From positions 1 through 48,472 of the forward strand of contig CANQXE010000017.1 in assembly GCA_947627725.1 (NCBI GenBank): DNA of 48,472 bases, given 5' to 3'. The notes under the pieces were generated by a model that saw nothing but the letters and a program-made list of their open reading frames with translations, did not search any database and had not been told where the DNA came from. Made by a program: the position numbers and the translations under genes. Origin of the DNA: an uncultured Clostridia bacterium (GTDB lineage Bacteria; Bacillota; Clostridia; Oscillospirales; Acutalibacteraceae). Each line of letters opens with the position of its first letter. Position 1 is the stretch's first letter. This document shows positions 23,865 through 32,621 of the stretch, piece after piece.

Positions 23865-25745
23865 GTGAGAAAAAAGCAGTTTAAAGCGGAGTCCAAAAAG
23901 CTCCTTGATATGATGATTAATTCAATTTATACTCATAAGGAAATCTTTCTCAGAGAGCTTATTTCAAACGCGTCAGACGCTATTGATAAGCTTTATTTTA
24001 AGTCTTTGACCGATAATGCGGTTACACTCGCGAGAGATGATTTTAAGATTGAAATTAATATTGATAAGGATAACCGTACCTTTACCTTAACCGATAACGG
24101 TATTGGTATGACGGCTGAAGAGCTTGAAAACAATCTCGGAACAATAGCAAAAAGCGGTTCTCTTAACTTTAAGAATGAAAATGCGCAAGACGAAAAGGCA
24201 CAGGATATCTCAGTTATAGGTCAGTTTGGCGTCGGATTTTACTCCTCGTTTATGGTAGCGGACAAGGTTGAGGTTATTTCTAAGGCGTTTGGTGAGGATA
24301 CCGCTCATAAGTGGATATCAACAGGAGCGGACGGATATACTATTGAGGAGTGCGAAAAAGAGGACGCCGGAACAGTTATTGTACTTCATATCAAAGAGGA
24401 TAAGGAAAATGAAGATTATTCCCAGTATCTTGAGCAGTATAAGATTGACGAGCTTGTTAAAAAGTACAGTGATTATATCCGTTATCCCATTGTTATGGAA
24501 ATGAGCAGGCAGGTGCCTGACCCTGAAAAAGAGGGAGAATATATTACTGAGGTTAATCTTGAAACCCTTAATTCAATGGTGCCTATCTGGAGAAAATCAA
24601 AAAGCGAGATTAAGGCGGAGGATTATAACGAGTTTTACAAAAATAAGTTTATGGACTATACCGATCCGCTTTTGGTTATCCACTCAAAGACTGAGGGACA
24701 GGCTACCTTTGACGCTTTAATGTTCATTCCCGAAAACCCGCCGTATGATTTTTACACAAAGGAATATGAAAAGGGCTTACAGCTTTATTCAAACGGCGTG
24801 CTGATTATGGACAAGTGCGCCGACCTTCTTCCGGACTATTTCAGCTTTGTCAAGGGACTTGTTGACAGCGCAGACCTGAGTCTGAATATCAGCCGTGAGA
24901 TGCTTCAGCATGACCATCAGCTTAAAATAATTGCAAAGGCAATTGACAAAAAGATTAAAAACGAGCTTTCAAAAATGCTTAAGAACGATCGTGAGAAATA
25001 CGAAAAGTTCTTTAAGGCGTTCGGTTTACAGCTTAAATACGGCGTGTATGCCAACTACGGTATGGAAAAGGACGGTCTTAAGGACTTACTCCTCTTTGAA
25101 TCGTCAAACGGTGACGGCTATACAACGCTTAAGGAATATGTCGGAAGAATGGCTGATTCACAGGAGTCAATTTATTATGCCTGCGGTGATAACGCTGAAA
25201 AAATTTCACTTCTTCCCCAGATTGACGCAGTAAAGGAAAAGGGCTACGAAGTGCTTTACTTTACTGACGAGGTGGACGAGTTTGCCATTCAGATGCTGAT
25301 GGAATATGACGGCAAGCATTTTGCCAATATCTGCAAGGATGACCTTGATTTAAGCACAGATGCGGAAAAAGAGGCAATTAACAAAAAGAATGAGGATTCA
25401 AAGGATCTCCTTGAAAAAATGAAAAACGCACTCGACGGACAGGTTACCGCTGTTAAATTTTCGGATAAGCTCGGATCGCACCCTGTAAGCCTTACGGCAG
25501 AGGGTTATGTTTCACTTGAAATGGAAAAGGTTCTAAATTCAATGCCCGGTGCAAATCAGGGAGTAAAGGCACAGCTTGTTCTTGAAATTAACTCAAATCA
25601 TCCTGTTGCCGAGAAACTTGCGAACGCTGACGATGAAACTATTGTTAAATATACGAAGCTTCTTTATGCGTCCGCAAGGCTGATTGCGGGACTTGACCTT
25701 GCAAATCCTACAGAATTTTCAGACACAATAGCCGAGCTGATGTAG
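23865..25745 (+). CDS. htpG: Molecular chaperone HtpG (Hsp90)
   Basis: ATP-dependent cytosolic chaperone. The GHKL ATP-binding domain shows ELISNASDAIDKL, LTDNGIGMT, and GQFGVGFYSSFMV; the middle domain has PIWRKSKSEI and NISREMLQ; the C-terminal dimer domain is complete. I take GTG at 23865 as start because AAAGGA lies 8 bases before it, giving 626 aa; the ATG at 23856 overlaps that ribosome site. Controlled by the CIRCE element just upstream. Monocistronic. Confidence 0.97.
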   Translation: MRKKQFKAESKKLLDMMINSIYTHKEIFLRELISNASDAIDKLYFKSLTDNAVTLARDDFKIEINIDKDNRTFTLTDNGIGMTAEELENNLGTIAKSGSLNFKNENAQDEKAQDISVIGQFGVGFYSSFMVADKVEVISKAFGEDTAHKWISTGADGYTIEECEKEDAGTVIVLHIKEDKENEDYSQYLEQYKIDELVKKYSDYIRYPIVMEMSRQVPDPEKEGEYITEVNLETLNSMVPIWRKSKSEIKAEDYNEFYKNKFMDYTDPLLVIHSKTEGQATFDALMFIPENPPYDFYTKEYEKGLQLYSNGVLIMDKCADLLPDYFSFVKGLVDSADLSLNISREMLQHDHQLKIIAKAIDKKIKNELSKMLKNDREKYEKFFKAFGLQLKYGVYANYGMEKDGLKDLLLFESSNGDGYTTLKEYVGRMADSQESIYYACGDNAEKISLLPQIDAVKEKGYEVLYFTDEVDEFAIQMLMEYDGKHFANICKDDLDLSTDAEKEAINKKNEDSKDLLEKMKNALDGQVTAVKFSDKLGSHPVSLTAEGYVSLEMEKVLNSMPGANQGVKAQLVLEINSNHPVAEKLANADDETIVKYTKLLYASARLIAGLDLANPTEFSDTIAELM

Positions 25746-25755
25746 TATAAAAACC

Positions 25756-25797
25756 AAAAGAGCTGTCTCAAGTTCATTTATTTGAGACAGCTCTTTT
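25756..25797. terminator. Bidirectional terminator between htpG and the PHP gene
   Basis: AAAAGAGCTGTCTCAA (25756-25771) pairs exactly with its inverse at 25782-25797. Confidence 0.95.
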
Positions 25798-25811
25798 AAT
25801 GTTATCAATAT

Positions 25812-26795
25812 TTACTTTTCAACCCAGATCGGGTTTGTGAATGCCCAGATAAATTCAGGAACCTCTCCGCTTCCGTTTAAAAATTTACTTTCCACAGCGG
25901 TGTAAAGCTTTTTAACAACAGGAGAAAATTTATATGTAATTTCAGCTCTGACAAAGCCTGCTTCCTCAATATCAATTGCGGTAAGGTAAGCCTCAGTTGA
26001 TTTTTGAGCGGTGCTTTCAAAAATAACCCTGTCATTGTTATACACACGGAGAGTGTGGCCCCGTTTCATATCAGAAACTTTAATTTCAAGCTTCTGATTA
26101 TCCGAAAGGCTGACGGTGTCGCCTATTTCAGCATTTGAGCAGTTAAGGAATAAGGTCGTTGAGTTTGGCGAGTTCGTAACAAAGCATCTGCCCTCACGCA
26201 TTGCCTCGAGTATATCCTTTTCCGAATTGCTTTTTGCGTTTACATATGTTGTAGGACTCGCAAGCAGCGGTACATTGTAATAGTCTTTATGAAAATCGGA
26301 ACCGCCGACAGCGGCTATCCTGTTTCCCTTAAGAAGCTGTTCAACCCACCAGTTACGATTTTTCATATTATCACTATGCTGAATTGTATTCCATACCTCT
26401 ACACAGTCAAACGGGTAAGCCTCTAAATCAAGGTGAAAGCCGCATTTGGAGCAAAAAGGATGATTTACCGATATGGTTGCGCCCGCCTTTTTACACTTAT
26501 CAATTATTTTTTTGTAATCCTCAGCATTGTCAAGCGCATACGGAGGGTCAACAGGTACCTTCTTTCCCCATATGTTAACGTGACCGAGCTCGCCTGTAAT
26601 CTCCTGCCCCTGTATGATGAGCATATCGCCGTCATAGTAGCTTTTTTTGACAGAGTTGAAATTATGGTCAGTGATAATCATAAAATCAAGACCTTTTTTC
26701 TTGCAGGCTTCAACAAGCTGTCCTTTTGTAAGTACGCCGTCGCTGTTTATTGTGTGCAGATGTGTGTCACCCTTATACCATTGTCTTTCTTCCAT
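25812..26795 (-). CDS. PHP-domain phosphoesterase (CehA/McbA-like)
   Basis: A 327-residue protein with the PHP metal motifs: GDTHLHT (H12, H14), the SDG of motif I, ITDHN, VNHPF and GGSDFH. The domain covers about residues 5-215; the remaining 110 residues are beta-rich (RVYNNDRVIFES) like the C-terminal domain of the CehA/McbA type, which act on small phosphoesters or carbohydrates. No signal peptide. Last gene of the leftward operon with the GH30 enzyme (4 bases apart) and the ClC transporter. A role in sugar-derivative breakdown is suggested by the neighbour only. Confidence 0.82.
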   Translation of the reverse strand: MEERQWYKGDTHLHTINSDGVLTKGQLVEACKKKGLDFMIITDHNFNSVKKSYYDGDMLIIQGQEITGELGHVNIWGKKVPVDPPYALDNAEDYKKIIDKCKKAGATISVNHPFCSKCGFHLDLEAYPFDCVEVWNTIQHSDNMKNRNWWVEQLLKGNRIAAVGGSDFHKDYYNVPLLASPTTYVNAKSNSEKDILEAMREGRCFVTNSPNSTTLFLNCSNAEIGDTVSLSDNQKLEIKVSDMKRGHTLRVYNNDRVIFESTAQKSTEAYLTAIDIEEAGFVRAEITYKFSPVVKKLYTAVESKFLNGSGEVPEFIWAFTNPIWVEK

Positions 26796-26799
26796 ATTG

Positions 26800-28146
26800 T
26801 CACCTCATTATAACCGTTGCAATGCTCTTTGGCGCAACTGATATTTTTTTGTTTGAAGATGTTTGCGTTTTCAACTGCTCATACTGTGTGGAAGTTATTA
26901 TATGGGCAGTATTGAACTTAATATCAGGCTCAATCGTTCTATTTGCCATGCTGTTGTTTGAAACAACAAGTATTCTGCTTTTGTCAGGCGCCTGAAAGGC
27001 AAATACCGAAAGTCCGCGTGAGGTTTGATAACCTATATCAAGGCTTGTGCTTCCTTTTGGAATATATTTTGAATAATGAGCCATTGCGTAATATCGCATT
27101 GCTTTATAGTACTGTGAAAAATTGTCACTGGCAACAAGCAGTCCGTCGCTGTAGCATTTGCCGTCACGCATAGCCCGCTCCCACTGATTAGCACATACCC
27201 AGGCAGTCCAACTGTCTGCTCCCGAATAAATTAAATCCTCGCCGATTATCCTTGCCATAATCAAAGCGCCCTCAATAGATTTTGTATCATGCTTACAAGG
27301 AAGCTCACACCACTCGCTCATATCAAAGCGCGGGGTTTTAACATTCCGCTTTGCCCATTTTCTCAGTTCTGTTTTATTTTCAACATTATTGTCAGAGCCG
27401 TAGGAATGGTAGGCAAACACACCAAGATATTTCATTATCAGCGGCTCTGCCGACAGAAGTCTGTAATATTCTCTTGTATGGTCTGTAATACTTCCGCTTT
27501 CCGGACCGTAAAGCAGAAGAGGGGATTTGCGCCTCTCAAGCTCCTCAGCAAAAGCAAGGAAGCAGTCCCTGACCTCCTCAGGCTCGTAATGACAGCCCTC
27601 CTGCCAAACATAATCTCCTCCCCATTTCCACTGAGGTTCATTAATCGGGCTGATGTATTTGACAGGATATCCCTCTGAAATAAAATGCTCCGCAATATCA
27701 ATTAGATACTTTGCAAAAGCGTTGTATTTATCTTTGGCAAGGTTTGAAAAATGCTCGGTAAATCCGCCGCTTGTCTGACCCGATACCGTGTGGGTAAAGT
27801 GCGGTGAATTGACGAAGAAAATAAGCGTGTCAATATTTCCCGTGTCAAGCGCCTTGCGCATAACCCTGACGGCGTTTTTATCTCTTTCCCAGTTATATGA
27901 ACCGTCCTTTTCCATAAAGGACTCAACCTTGCGCCATGGATTATCCATACGCAGATTATCTTCCTCAAATCCACCGCCTACATTGTAGCGGTATATATTC
28001 ATTTTAAGACCGCTGTCACCGTAAAGGAGCTCTGTTACATCATCAGCGGTTTTCTCGTCCCCGATTTGAGGACTCCACCAGCAGGCTGACGCTCCGAAGC
28101 CTTTAAGTTTTTTTATTTTCCTGGCGTTAGATAAATTCATTTTCAT
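26800..28146 (-). CDS. Glycoside hydrolase family 30 enzyme, cytosolic
   Basis: A retaining glycosidase of the clan GH-A barrel type. It begins with the family hallmark GFGASACWWSP; the acid/base E170 is in SPINEPQW and the nucleophile E278 in FDMSEW. The beta-sandwich side domain follows after about residue 370. It best recalls the endo-beta-1,6-galactanase group, but the substrate cannot be read. Without a signal peptide it must act on imported oligosaccharides. 448 aa. The start has only a weak ribosome site and lies 4 bases after the ClC stop, suggesting coupled translation. Confidence 0.88.
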   Translation of the reverse strand: MKMNLSNARKIKKLKGFGASACWWSPQIGDEKTADDVTELLYGDSGLKMNIYRYNVGGGFEEDNLRMDNPWRKVESFMEKDGSYNWERDKNAVRVMRKALDTGNIDTLIFFVNSPHFTHTVSGQTSGGFTEHFSNLAKDKYNAFAKYLIDIAEHFISEGYPVKYISPINEPQWKWGGDYVWQEGCHYEPEEVRDCFLAFAEELERRKSPLLLYGPESGSITDHTREYYRLLSAEPLIMKYLGVFAYHSYGSDNNVENKTELRKWAKRNVKTPRFDMSEWCELPCKHDTKSIEGALIMARIIGEDLIYSGADSWTAWVCANQWERAMRDGKCYSDGLLVASDNFSQYYKAMRYYAMAHYSKYIPKGSTSLDIGYQTSRGLSVFAFQAPDKSRILVVSNNSMANRTIEPDIKFNTAHIITSTQYEQLKTQTSSNKKISVAPKSIATVIMR

Positions 28147-28150
28147 AATT

Positions 28151-29716
28151 TTACCCGTTTATAATTTTCTCAAGCCTTTCACTGTCTTTTGAAAAATGCC
28201 TCTGACTCACAAGGATAGCAAGCTCATCGCCCTCTTTAAGCATGGTTTCGCCCTTAGGCGTGATTGAAACATCATTTCTGTCGATGCTTACCACAAGACA
28301 GTGCCGTCCCCAGTCAATATCCATAATGGCTTTATTGTTAAGCGGACTTCCGACAGGAATGACGTAGGTTTTAAGCACCTTTTCATTTTCATTGTGAAAT
28401 TCAGGTTTTTTCGGATTAGAGCTCAAAATCTTTTCAAGTAAAGTTTCATATATAGGATTAACGCCGAATAGATTTGCGACGGCATAGCTTATGAGGCTGA
28501 CAGTTGCCAGAGGCAGCAAACTTTCAAGATTTCCTGTCATTTCAAATACAAGTATAATACCTGTAAGCGGTGCGCGCACAATAGAAGCAAACATTCCCGC
28601 CATTGAGATAACCACAAATTCCTGCCACAGACTTTCATCAAGATTAAAAAGAGGTATGAAGATATTTGCGTAAATTGCTCCTATATATGTTCCTAAAATC
28701 AGCAAAGGAAAAAAGATTCCCCCAGGCGCTCCTGAGCCGAAGCTGATAACGGAAAACAAAAATTTTGCAATCAGCAAGAATATTAAAACCGAGATTTCAG
28801 GCTTGCTCTTCAAAAGCAGGACTACCATTTCGTGTCCGCCGCCTGTTATTTCGGGGATAAAGAGCGCGGCAAGACCGCCTGTGATAAATACCGCAATCAT
28901 TTTAAACGAAGCAGGTATTTTATTAAGCTTTTTAAATATATCCTGCCCCTTGCTCATTATTATGTTGTAGCCGCATCCCGAAATACCGAGCAGAGCGCCT
29001 AAAATTAAGAGCAGCCAGTAATATCTAAGCGGAATATTAGCCGTTTCATATGAGAAAATATTATCCTGTCCAAAAAATATTTTTGAAACAAAATCGGCAG
29101 TAATACAGGCGACGATTCCCATACATATTATGCTTTTGTCAATTGTTCTGTGTATTTCCTCAAGCATAAACATAACGCCTGCAAGAGGAGCATTGAATGC
29201 GGCTGCCAAGCCCGCGCCGCCTCCGCAGCTTATCATTCTGAGCTCGCTTGTCTTGTCTGCTTTGGTTATTATTGCGGCGCCCTTGCCTGCCATTGCTCCG
29301 AGCTGAATACTCGGTCCCTCACGCCCGAGTGAAAGTCCGCCGAGTATGGACAATGTTCCTCCGGCAATCTTGGCAAGAATGACCCTCCACCAGCACTGGG
29401 TAAGATTACCCTTGATTTCACCGCTGACCTGTGGTATTCCGCTTCCTGATGACATAGGCTCCCATTTAATAATTTTTGCTACGGAAAAACCCATCAGCAC
29501 AAGAATTATGAACCAGATAATACATTTTAAAGTGCTTTCTTTTGCAAAGTCCGCCGCTCTCAAAAGCAGGGATTCGGCATTTGTCAAAAGGAACCTGTAA
29601 AAAACGGAAACAAGACCTGCGGCAACACCAACCTCAAGACCTCTTATTATCAAATAAAAGCTTTCCTTTTTATGATATTCAATTTTTCTGAATGTGGTTT
29701 TTTCCTTATCTTTCAT
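28151..29716 (-). CDS. ClC-type chloride channel or H+/Cl- antiporter with TrkA-C domain
   Basis: A 521-residue membrane protein with the three ClC selectivity sequences: GSGIP (91-95), GREGP (131-135, gating E133) and GGIFFP. About a dozen hydrophobic stretches match the 18-helix fold. The last 85 residues form a TrkA-C ligand-binding domain (TYVIPVGSPLNNKAIMDIDW), which may regulate gating. The gating Glu suggests exchange or fluoride/chloride transport. First gene of an operon with GH30 and PHP, an unusual partnership. Weak ribosome site (ACGGA). Confidence 0.92.
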   Translation of the reverse strand: MKDKEKTTFRKIEYHKKESFYLIIRGLEVGVAAGLVSVFYRFLLTNAESLLLRAADFAKESTLKCIIWFIILVLMGFSVAKIIKWEPMSSGSGIPQVSGEIKGNLTQCWWRVILAKIAGGTLSILGGLSLGREGPSIQLGAMAGKGAAIITKADKTSELRMISCGGGAGLAAAFNAPLAGVMFMLEEIHRTIDKSIICMGIVACITADFVSKIFFGQDNIFSYETANIPLRYYWLLLILGALLGISGCGYNIIMSKGQDIFKKLNKIPASFKMIAVFITGGLAALFIPEITGGGHEMVVLLLKSKPEISVLIFLLIAKFLFSVISFGSGAPGGIFFPLLILGTYIGAIYANIFIPLFNLDESLWQEFVVISMAGMFASIVRAPLTGIILVFEMTGNLESLLPLATVSLISYAVANLFGVNPIYETLLEKILSSNPKKPEFHNENEKVLKTYVIPVGSPLNNKAIMDIDWGRHCLVVSIDRNDVSITPKGETMLKEGDELAILVSQRHFSKDSERLEKIING

Positions 29717-29729
29717 TTTTCCGTGCCGT

Positions 29730-29778
29730 TATACTTAATTCTACAATTAAGTATACGAATATTTACTAAATTAAGCAA
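29730..29778 (-). promoter_or_regulatory. Promoter and palindromic operator of the ClC-GH30-PHP operon
   Basis: Leftward TTGCTT (29778-29773), 17 bases, TATACT (29755-29750). The -10 box is one arm of an 11-base perfect inverted repeat, TATACTTAATT / AATTAAGTATA (29730-29755, 4-base centre), which covers the start of transcription, an ideal repressor site. Seen directly; the repressor is unknown. Confidence 0.65.
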
Positions 29779-29826
29779 GCATTTTTTGCCTAAACGCTGA
29801 TAATTTATAGATAATTGTAAGTTTAT

Positions 29827-31023
29827 TTAACCGATATGCTTTTTGCGCTTGCTGATAATTGCGCAGGTAACAAGCAGAATCGGGAAAATTACTGCAAAAA
29901 GAATACCTGTTTTTAAGTTGTCATTGAATCTGCCTGAAATCATACCAACTAAGGCAGGACCTGCGGAGCAGCCCAAATCACCGCCGAGAGCAAGCAGCGC
30001 AAACATTGCCGTACCGCCTTTTGGTACTGACGCCGACGCTTTGCTGAAGCTGCCGGGCCACATAATGCCTACGGATAGTCCGCAGACTGAGCAGAAGAAA
30101 AGGCTGACGGCAGGAGAATTTATTAACGCAATACATAGGTAAGAAATAATACACAGCATTCCGCTGACGGTCATAAATTTGTCCAGGTTAATTCTGTCAC
30201 CGTATTTTCCGTAAAAGGCTCTTGACGTACCCATTAATAGTGCAAATGCCATAGGTCCCGCAAGGTCGCCGACCGATTTTGAAACGCCGAGCCCCTGTTC
30301 GGCAAATGCGGACGCCCATTGACTGACTGACTGCTCCGAAGCGCCTGCGCAAATCATCATTAAAAGCATCAGCCAGAAGATTTTTTTTGAAAAGAGTTCT
30401 TTTAAAGATAAACCCTTTTCGCCCTCCTCAATTAAAGGGGCGATGGGAACTTTGCTGAACAGTACCGCGTTGACAACGGGCAAAATCGCCCAGATGAACG
30501 AAAGGTATTTCCAGTTTTCAATGCCGAACAGCCTGAAAAACATTGTTGAAATAAGTACAACGCCGACGTGTCCCCAGCAGTAAAAGGAGTGCAGCAGGCT
30601 CATAGCCTTCTCCTTGTTATCAGTCGGACAGCTTTCAACAATCGGACTAATCAAAACCTCAATAATTCCGCCGCCCACAGCGTAAATGATTACACAAATC
30701 AAAATTCCCGCAAAAGCGTCGGGCAAAATATCCGGCAATATAGGTAATAGTATCAGTCCCGCCGCGGAGAAAATGTGCGCCGCTATAATGCTCTTTTTAT
30801 AGCCGATTTTATCTATAACCTTTGCGGACAGCAAATCGACAGTAAGCTGAACTAAAAAGTTGATGGTTACAAGCAGTGTAATCCGGCTCAGCGCAATATT
30901 ATAAGTCTTTTGAAGGGTTATAAATAAAAGCGGTAAAAAGTTATTGATAACCGCCTGAACTATGTATCCGATAAAGCTGGCGTAAATCGTGTTGTTGTAA
31001 TTTTGCTTTATGTTTCCTCTCAT
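29827..31023 (-). CDS. Major facilitator superfamily transporter
   Basis: A 398-residue protein with about 12 hydrophobic segments and a basic loop between segments 2 and 3 (KVIDKIGYKKS, the MFS loop motif), repeated in the second half (FYGKYGDRINLDKF). Overall it resembles the sugar/H+ symporter-like MFS of Clostridia (FucP/GlcP-like), but substrate residues cannot be identified. The ATG at 31023 is used, after GGGGATAC; an in-frame start 57 bases upstream lies in the promoter. It is next to, but separately promoted from, the ClC-GH30-PHP operon, so it could import the oligosaccharide. Confidence 0.85.
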   Translation of the reverse strand: MRGNIKQNYNNTIYASFIGYIVQAVINNFLPLLFITLQKTYNIALSRITLLVTINFLVQLTVDLLSAKVIDKIGYKKSIIAAHIFSAAGLILLPILPDILPDAFAGILICVIIYAVGGGIIEVLISPIVESCPTDNKEKAMSLLHSFYCWGHVGVVLISTMFFRLFGIENWKYLSFIWAILPVVNAVLFSKVPIAPLIEEGEKGLSLKELFSKKIFWLMLLMMICAGASEQSVSQWASAFAEQGLGVSKSVGDLAGPMAFALLMGTSRAFYGKYGDRINLDKFMTVSGMLCIISYLCIALINSPAVSLFFCSVCGLSVGIMWPGSFSKASASVPKGGTAMFALLALGGDLGCSAGPALVGMISGRFNDNLKTGILFAVIFPILLVTCAIISKRKKHIG

Positions 31024-31051
31024 TAGTATCCCCGAAAAATTTATTTTACTT

Positions 31052-31080
31052 ATATTATCATAACAAATACTAATTCGCAA
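31052..31080 (-). promoter_or_regulatory. Promoter of the MFS gene
   Basis: Leftward TTGCGA (31080-31075), 17 bases, TAATAT (31057-31052). Confidence 0.55.
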
Positions 31081-31101
31081 TATTTTATACAGATAAATTA
31101 A

Positions 31102-31127
31102 AGCTCTGTGACAAGTGTCACAGAGCT
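31102..31127 (-). terminator. Hairpin downstream of the GNAT gene
   Basis: AGCTCTGTGACA pairs exactly with TGTCACAGAGCT around AG; the following T-run is short and broken. Probable terminator of the leftward GNAT gene. Confidence 0.65.
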
Positions 31128-31243
31128 AAAATCATTTGCTGAAATCTATTTTTTAATATATATGAATTTTTTCAGAACTATTTTTTAAAGCATAACCAGT
31201 TTATAAATTCTTAGCGGGATTAATTATCAGCCATAATCAACAT

Positions 31244-31843
31244 TTAGTTATTAAGTTTATTTTGCGTCAAGCTTTCCCAATCTGACTTTAATATAGCATA
31301 GTAGTTTTTATCTCCTATGCTGCCGTCTTTCCGATAGCAATATCTGCGAAAAGTACCTTCAAGTTTCATACCGATTTTTTGCATTACTCTGCCTGAAGCA
31401 ATATTCCTTGTATCGTGTCCTGAGGTAATTCTATCGTAACCGACTTCACTAAAAAGGAAATTAACAACTGCCTTTGCTGCTTCTGTCATTATTCCTTTAT
31501 TCCAAAAATCTACATCAATCTGCCACCCGAGATGGCAGGAGAAGCATTCGTTGTCTTGAGAAACTGTACTTATATTTCCGATACATTTACCATCAAATTC
31601 AATTGCCCAGTTATATTCGTTTGGTTTTTGATAGTTGATAATCCATTTTTCAAGAATTGATTTTGTTACATCAGGATTTTTATGCGGATAATATGATAAA
31701 TATTTTACAACAGCAGGATTACTTGCCCATTTATACATATCAATATAATCCTCTTTTACAAATTTACGTAATGTCAGTCTTTCTGTTTTTATTGTCTTTG
31801 TTCCGCAATGTCTTAGGGGAGGCATCATCTCAATTTCAGTCAT
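31244..31843 (-). CDS. GNAT acetyltransferase, RimJ/RimL-like
   Basis: A 199-residue acetyl-CoA-dependent N-acetyltransferase: TERLTLRKFVKEDYIDMYKW at the start, WAIEFDGKCIGNISTV, then LGWQIDVDFWNKGIMTEAAK as the acetyl-CoA loop region and NIASGRVMQKIGMKLEGTFR near the end. The family modifies protein N termini, antibiotics or small amines; the substrate is unknown. The ATG at 31843 follows AAAGGATGG. It lies one base after the stop of a decayed gene of the same general fold (31845-32368), so the pair was an operon. Confidence 0.87.
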   Translation of the reverse strand: MTEIEMMPPLRHCGTKTIKTERLTLRKFVKEDYIDMYKWASNPAVVKYLSYYPHKNPDVTKSILEKWIINYQKPNEYNWAIEFDGKCIGNISTVSQDNECFSCHLGWQIDVDFWNKGIMTEAAKAVVNFLFSEVGYDRITSGHDTRNIASGRVMQKIGMKLEGTFRRYCYRKDGSIGDKNYYAILKSDWESLTQNKLNN

Positions 31844-31844
31844 A

Positions 31845-32368
31845 TTAATTACCATCCTTTTTACTAATATTAATCCAATAACGCTGTATCCGTGTACCAT
31901 GGTCAAGCATTTCATTTTTTATTATTTCGCCGTTTTTAATAATAACTTTTGCAAAGGCATATCACAATCACATATCATTAAAACCTTTTTAATACCCGAT
32001 TTTCCGCACTTGTCAATAGCCGTAGAAACCATCTCAGTACCGTAACCCTTGTTTCTTTACGAAGGTCTTATGCCGTCACCGATATGTACACCCGATTTCA
32101 GTAAATTATTGTTCAGATAATGCCTTATCTTTACAGCGCCGGCAAAAATATTTCTGACTTTATCTAAGCAGAAGTAGGTTATGCTTGGTACAATATTGGG
32201 ATTATTCTTATTGTGTCATCAATTGCTTTTATATAAATTATTAAAGTTGTGATATTCATTTTTCCTGATTGCATATGGTACGATTTTTTCGTTTGTACTC
32301 GTCCATTCATCCATCATATCATTAAGCTGTTTTGTATACTTTCTGCTTAATTTTACCGGCTTTAACAT
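31845..32368 (-). pseudogene. Decayed GNAT acetyltransferase
   Basis: Reading leftward from the ATG at 32368 (after GGAGAATTA): KPVKLSRKYTKQLNDMMDEW starts well, then a TGA or TAA appears after about 50 codons, the frame shifts, FCLDKVRNIFAGAVKIRHYL and GDGIRPS are followed by TAA where a sense codon is expected, RNKGYGTEMVSTAIDKCGKS (the acetyl-CoA loop) continues, and the tail HGTRIQRYWINISKKDGN ends at 31845. At least two stops and two frameshifts; it cannot make the enzyme. Confidence 0.85.
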
Positions 32369-32374
32369 TAATTC

Positions 32375-32413
32375 TCCAAAAAATTAAGCCGTTGATGCAA
32401 TCATCAACGGCTT
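32375..32413 (-). terminator. Terminator of the XRE/helical-repeat gene
   Basis: AAGCCGTTGATG pairs exactly with CATCAACGGCTT; T-rich run on the leftward strand. Confidence 0.85.
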
Positions 32414-32621
32414 TAATGTACAAATAAATTTTAATCAAACCGAAAATGAGTACTGCAAAAAAATTCCATTTAACTTACAAGTGGAATTATTATTGTTATT
32501 ATCTTTACAATAAATGTACAGAATAGCTCATTTCTTCCAAATTATCAAAAACATAGTAACACAGCAGAAATTATTAGTCAATCAAATGAGTGAAGCATGT
32601 TGTAACCGTACTTCGTTTATG

